NCBI RefSeq assembly: GCF_018224925.1
Contig: NZ_JAGTUF010000026.1
Span: 1 to 47,126 of the forward strand
Origin: Magnetospirillum sulfuroxidans
GTDB taxonomy: Bacteria > Pseudomonadota > Alphaproteobacteria > Rhodospirillales > Magnetospirillaceae
Length of the DNA stretch: 47,126 nucleotides
Direction: 5' to 3'
A program made the translations under genes and the position numbers. How positions within the stretch are numbered: position 1 is the first letter of the stretch; every line of letters starts with the position of its first letter. Shown piece by piece: positions 43,302-47,126 of this stretch. The notes below the pieces were generated by a model that had not been told where the DNA came from, made no database searches, and saw nothing but the letters and a program-made list of their open reading frames with translations.

Positions 43302-44299
43302 GATGCGGGTGCCTCGTCGGTCAAAAAGGTTTCGCCGTGTTTTTCGGGGATGGCCGCTTGCGGAATCAGCAGGCGGGCCAGGGAAATGGGGGAAATCGAG
43401 GACAGGCCGCTGGCCACGTGGGGGCTGGCCGAAACATCGCACAGGGCCAATTGTCCCGCCTCGGCCGCCGCCAACATCGACCCCAGGCGTCGGGTGGTGT
43501 CGAGCCGGGTGGTAAACAAGCGGGTGGCGCCGATGGAAGCGAAAGCCTCGGCCATCTCGGCTGCTTCGAACGGATCGCCGCCACTGGCCATGACCAGCAA
43601 GGGCTCAACATCGGCGGCTTCGATCAGCGCTTGCAGGAATTCAAGATCGGACTGGCGGAAGGGATTAAGGCCGGGGCTGTCGATGACGATCAGGTCGAAC
43701 ATGCCGGTGGCGTTCTCGACCGCCTTGCGCAGGGCATCGGGGCCACGGGCGCGGACCAGCTCGATTTCCATGATGCGGGTGAAGGCGGCTAATTGTTCGA
43801 CCGCGCCGGCCCGCATGTTGTCGCAGGTAATAAGGCCAACATGGCGTTGCTTGAGCACCGACCGCGCCGCCAGTTTGGCGGCGGCGATGGATTTGCCCGA
43901 ACCGGGCGGGCCGATCAGCATGAACGGCCTGGGCGCCGAATGCTCGGGCAGCGGGGCAAAGGTGAAGCCGGCTTCCAGGGCGGCGACGCAGGCCAAGGTC
44001 GGATCGGTGATATCCGACGTGCGCGCGGCGTTGACCAGCCGCTCCAGCAGGCGTGGCGGCAGATTATGGTTTTCCAAGGCCGCCTTGACCGCATCGGCGG
44101 CCGAGGATTGGCTGGATTCCTCCAGCATTTCCGCGATCGCCAAATCGGCGTCGGCGGGTTCCAGGGCGGCGGTAATGCGCACGCCCTTGGAGCCGGCGGC
44201 CCGTTGGGTCGAGACGATGATCGCCTCGTCGCCCAGTTCCAGGCGGACCATCTCCATGGCCTCGGCCATGGTGGGCGCGGTGAATGATTTGAGCTTCAT
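43298..44299 (-). CDS. flhF: Flagellar SRP-like GTPase FlhF
   Basis: This 333-residue protein has an N-terminal MKLKSFTAPTMAEAMEMV (the B domain), a helical N domain (about 85-120) and a G domain with a P-loop GPPGSGKS, then ITCDNMRAGAVEQL and IVIDSPGLNPF. FlhF places the flagellum at the pole. The G4 box is degenerate (TRLDTTRRLG), as in several alphaproteobacterial FlhF. It follows flhA by 20 bp and overlaps flhG by 4 bp. Length is at the short end for the family. Confidence 0.95.
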   Translation of the reverse strand: MKLKSFTAPTMAEAMEMVRLELGDEAIIVSTQRAAGSKGVRITAALEPADADLAIAEMLEESSQSSAADAVKAALENHNLPPRLLERLVNAARTSDITDPTLACVAALEAGFTFAPLPEHSAPRPFMLIGPPGSGKSIAAAKLAARSVLKQRHVGLITCDNMRAGAVEQLAAFTRIMEIELVRARGPDALRKAVENATGMFDLIVIDSPGLNPFRQSDLEFLQALIEAADVEPLLVMASGGDPFEAAEMAEAFASIGATRLFTTRLDTTRRLGSMLAAAEAGQLALCDVSASPHVASGLSSISPISLARLLIPQAAIPEKHGETFLTDEAPAS

Positions 44300-44319
44300 G
44301 GTTTAAGCCCGCCCCCCGA

Positions 44320-46446
44320 TCATATTTGCCCCAAGGTCTTGATTTTGGCCTTCGGGTGGATTTCCGCCTGGCTCATCACCACGGTAATCGGGCGGAAGCG
44401 TTCGATGATCGAGCGCACATAGGGCCGGACCATCGGACTGGTCAGCAAGACCGGGGTTTCCCCCTGCATGGCGAAGCGCTCAAAGGTCTGACGGGTGCGG
44501 GTGATGAAATCCTGCAATTGCGATGGCGACATGGATAATTGCTTTTCCTCGCCCTGACCGACCAAGGCTTCGGCGAAGGCCTGTTCCCATTCCGGTGACA
44601 GCGTCACCAGCGGGATAAAGCCTTGATGGCCGGTGTTAAGGTCGGAAATCTGGCGGGCTAGGCGCGATCGCACATGTTCGGTGATCATGGTGACGTTGCG
44701 GGTGTGGCCGCAGGCCTCGGCGATGCCTTCTAAAATGGTCGACAGGTCGCGGATGGAAATGCGTTCATTCAGCAGGTTCTGCAACACGCGCTGCAAGCCG
44801 CCGATGGTGATCTGCGCCGGAATCAGTTCGGCCACCAGCTTTTGGTGTTCCTTGTCCAATTCGTCCAACAGCTTTTGCGTTTCGGCATGGGACAACAATT
44901 CCGACATGTTGTCCTTGATCACTTCGGTCAGATGGGTGGTGATGACGGTGGGCGGGTCGACCACGGTATAGCCGCGGAACAAGGCTTCCTCGCGGTTGGT
45001 CGGGTCCACCCACATGGCCGGCAATCCAAAGGTGGGTTCCTTGGTTTTTTCGCCGGGAAGGGTAATCTCGTCGCCGCGTGGATCCATGATCAGCAATTGG
45101 TTGGGGCGCAGATCGCCGCGTCCCGATTCCACTTCCTTGATGTAGATCACATAGGTGTTGGCGGCGAGCTGCATGTTGTCTTGGATGCGCACCGATGGCA
45201 TGACGAAGCCGACTTCGCCGGCCATGGCCCGGCGCAGGCTTTTGATCTGGTCGGTCAGCTTCACCCCCTTGGGGTTGTTGATCAGCTGCAACAGGCCATA
45301 GCCCAGTTCCAGGCGAACCAGATCGATGCGCAGGGCGGTGGAAATGGGTTCTTCCGCCACGGGTGCGGTCTGGCGGGCTTTTTCCTCGGCGGCGACGGAT
45401 TCGCGCTCGGTCTTGGCCCGCTGCGTCTTGTCGAGGAAATAGGCCCCCACCGCCATGCCGCCGCCTAAAAGGGCGAAGGGGGTGAACGGCATGTTCGGCA
45501 CCAGCGCCAGCAAGAACACCAGACCGGCGGCGGTGCCCACCGCGCGGGGATAACCGGCTAATTGACCGTACAGGGCTTTATCGACGGTGTCTTGGACGCC
45601 GGCCTTGGTCACCAGCATGCCGGCGGCCACCGACACCAACAGCGCCGGCACCTGGCTGACCAGGCCGTCACCGGCGGTCAGCTTGGTATAGACGTCGGCG
45701 GCCTGGGAAAAGCTGAGGCCGTTTTGGGCCATGCCGATGATCATGCCGGCGACGACGTTGATGCCGGTGATCAACAGACCGGCGACGGCGTCGCCGCGCA
45801 CGAATTTCGAGGCGCCGTCCATGGCGCCGAAGAACTGGCTTTCCTGTTCCAGCTCGGATCGGCGTTTCTTGGCGTCGGCTTCGTCGATCAGGCCGGCGGA
45901 CAGATCGGCATCGATGGCCATCTGTTTGCCGGGCATGGCGTCCAAGGTGAAGCGCGCCGCCACTTCGGCGATACGGCCGGAACCTTTGGTGATGACGACG
46001 AAATTGACGATGACCAGGATGGCGAAAACGATGATGCCGATGACGAAACTGCCGCCCATGATGAATTCGGCGAAGGCGGCAATGACCATGCCGGCGCCTT
46101 CCAGCCCTTCATGGCCGTGGCCGAGAATCAGACGGGTCGACGCCAGATTGAGGGCCAGGCGGATCAGGGTGGCCAGCAGCAGAACGGTGGGGAACGAGGA
46201 AAATTGCAGCGGCTTCTCGATGAAGATCGACACCATCAAGATCAGCACGGAAAACGTCAGCGAAAAGGCCAGCCCCAGATCCAGCAGCCACGGCGGCATG
46301 GGCAGGATCAGCACCGCCAGAATGGCGACGACGCCGACCGCCAACGCCACGTCGCCACGACGGGCGGCGGTGCCTAGACGTCCCCAGGCGGCGCGGGCTT
46401 CGCCGGCCGCGGCCATGCCGTTGCTTTGTCCCTGACCATCAGCCAT
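44320..46446 (-). CDS. flhA: Flagellar export protein FlhA
   Basis: This 708-residue inner-membrane subunit of the flagellar type III export gate has eight membrane helices in the first half (from WLLDLGLAFSLTFSVLILM). The FHIPEP signature RIAEVAARFTLDAMPGKQM and the cytoplasmic nonamer-ring domain (about 360-708) follow, with the expected MWVDP and PEWEQAF blocks. ATG 46446 is 21 bp after the sigma-54 activator gene. The operon order with flhF and flhG is as in Magnetospirillum. Confidence 0.97.
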   Translation of the reverse strand: MADGQGQSNGMAAAGEARAAWGRLGTAARRGDVALAVGVVAILAVLILPMPPWLLDLGLAFSLTFSVLILMVSIFIEKPLQFSSFPTVLLLATLIRLALNLASTRLILGHGHEGLEGAGMVIAAFAEFIMGGSFVIGIIVFAILVIVNFVVITKGSGRIAEVAARFTLDAMPGKQMAIDADLSAGLIDEADAKKRRSELEQESQFFGAMDGASKFVRGDAVAGLLITGINVVAGMIIGMAQNGLSFSQAADVYTKLTAGDGLVSQVPALLVSVAAGMLVTKAGVQDTVDKALYGQLAGYPRAVGTAAGLVFLLALVPNMPFTPFALLGGGMAVGAYFLDKTQRAKTERESVAAEEKARQTAPVAEEPISTALRIDLVRLELGYGLLQLINNPKGVKLTDQIKSLRRAMAGEVGFVMPSVRIQDNMQLAANTYVIYIKEVESGRGDLRPNQLLIMDPRGDEITLPGEKTKEPTFGLPAMWVDPTNREEALFRGYTVVDPPTVITTHLTEVIKDNMSELLSHAETQKLLDELDKEHQKLVAELIPAQITIGGLQRVLQNLLNERISIRDLSTILEGIAEACGHTRNVTMITEHVRSRLARQISDLNTGHQGFIPLVTLSPEWEQAFAEALVGQGEEKQLSMSPSQLQDFITRTRQTFERFAMQGETPVLLTSPMVRPYVRSIIERFRPITVVMSQAEIHPKAKIKTLGQI

Positions 46447-46467
46447 GGATCATCGTCTCCGAAGACA

Positions 46468-47085
46468 TCAATATGCCGGTTCACCGCCGGAAGGCGGCGG
46501 AACGCTGAGCCCTTCCTCGGAATATTGCTTCAGCTTGTTGCGCAAGGTGCGAATGGAAATGCCCAGGATATTGGCGGCATGGGTGCGATTGCCCAGGCAA
46601 TGGGACAAGGTGTCGATGATCAGCTCACGCTCGACCTCGGCCACGGTTTTTCCAACCAGACCGCTGGCCGCCCCGCCCATGACCGATTGCGCCACTTGGG
46701 CGACCTGGGCCACCACCGGATCTTGACCGCCGCCCATGGGGGCGCCGCTCAACAAAATGGCCTCGGCGCCGATTTCATTGCCCACCGCCAACAGCACGGC
46801 GCGGTGCATGGTGTTTTCCAACTCGCGCACATTGCCGCGCCAGGAATGGCGGACCAACATGTGGCGGGCCTCGGCGGTGATCGGGCGCACCGGCATGCCG
46901 TTGATCTCGGCGTATTTGCGGCCGAAATGCTCGGCCAGGACGGGAATGTCCAGCGGCCGTTCGCGCAAGGACGGCAAGATCAGGTTGACCACGTTCAGGC
47001 GGTAATACAGATCCTCGCGAAAGCCGCCTTGGCGGACGTATTCCTCTAGCAGGCTGCGGAAAAACCCTTTCATCTGAGGCTGCAT
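46468..47085 (-). CDS. Sigma-54-dependent flagellar regulator (FlbD-like), 5' end incomplete
   Basis: What is visible is the last third of an NtrC-type activator: GGFREDLYYRLNVV and SLRERPLDIP, the AAA+ sensor II block SWRGNVRELENTMHRAV, and a Fis-type HTH (ELIIDTLSHCLGNRTHAANILGI, split over two short blocks). The receiver domain, Walker A and GAFTGA loop are missing. The frame stays open beyond the ATG at 47085 to the window edge (47126), but the first 15 or so residues (MQPQMKGFF) do not match the expected ATTNR-type block. So the gene is either rearranged or damaged here, or the edge sequence is poor. FlbD directs flagellar class III genes. Confidence 0.8.
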   Translation of the reverse strand: MQPQMKGFFRSLLEEYVRQGGFREDLYYRLNVVNLILPSLRERPLDIPVLAEHFGRKYAEINGMPVRPITAEARHMLVRHSWRGNVRELENTMHRAVLLAVGNEIGAEAILLSGAPMGGGQDPVVAQVAQVAQSVMGGAASGLVGKTVAEVERELIIDTLSHCLGNRTHAANILGISIRTLRNKLKQYSEEGLSVPPPSGGEPAY

Positions 47086-47126
47086 CGTGATTCGCTTCTC
47101 CTGCTGAGTTCGGAGGGGGGGGCGCG

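Overview
The window looks like a chromosomal segment of a high-GC alphaproteobacterium, most likely a Rhodospirillaceae or Magnetospirillum-type organism. This rests on the flagellar order flbD-like, flhA, flhF, flhG, on Atm1-type ABC, DUF1178 and NDUFAF5-like genes, and on many phytochrome-type histidine kinases. It is an inference from gene content, since no 16S rRNA or species marker is present. The window has two parts: an integrated island (about 0.46-16.7 kb) of visibly lower and more uneven GC, and a host backbone (16.7-47.1 kb).

Island. A P4-type tyrosine integrase (635-1831) lies beside a 15-bp copy of the 3' end of a tRNA-Ser(GGA) gene (459-473). The intact tRNA-Ser is at the other end (minus strand, 16688-16778). 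A separate identical 22-bp G/T-rich repeat sits just inside each end (605-626 and 16613-16634) and resembles integrase arm sites. The cargo begins with a tightly overlapping plus-strand operon: a cytosine-5 DNA methyltransferase, a 993-residue protein that combines an N-terminal MutL/Hsp90-type GHKL ATPase with a C-terminal histidine-kinase core, a receiver-domain protein with a long uncharacterised C-terminus, and a Vsr nickase. Two translationally coupled HNH nuclease genes converge on it. I read this as a candidate restriction/defence system wired to a two-component phosphorelay, and it is the main point of interest. After it come a membrane-anchored coiled-coil protein, a divergent XRE regulator, and a 339-residue unknown. 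The replication module follows: an AlpA-like HTH, a small primase-associated protein, and a Toprim/RepA-type primase-helicase whose 3' end carries a perfect 18-bp inverted repeat. Two unknown genes close the island. No capsid, tail or conjugation genes are visible, so it is satellite-like or a non-self-transmissible integrative element.

Backbone, 16.9-22.3 kb: a small membrane protein; a minus-strand signalling cluster (PAS-LuxR regulator, Cache-only sensor, CHASE/PAS histidine kinase); and an ArsC-type arsenate reductase whose 3' end runs into a 48-bp tandem repeat. 22.3-35.7 kb: mainly housekeeping genes (elbB, M32 carboxypeptidase, thrC with an overlapping M16 peptidase, NUDIX, map, sfsA, an NDUFAF5-like methyltransferase, comF-like, grxC, nitrilase, a small methyltransferase, DUF1178), interrupted by two tandem paralogues of unknown function. 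35.7-40.8 kb: an Atm1-like ABC exporter, a receiver-pentapeptide-repeat fusion, and a histidine kinase beside it. 40.8-47.1 kb: a minus-strand flagellar operon with a sigma-54 activator (5' end incomplete), flhA, flhF, flhG and a FliK-like proline-rich protein with poly-C tracts.
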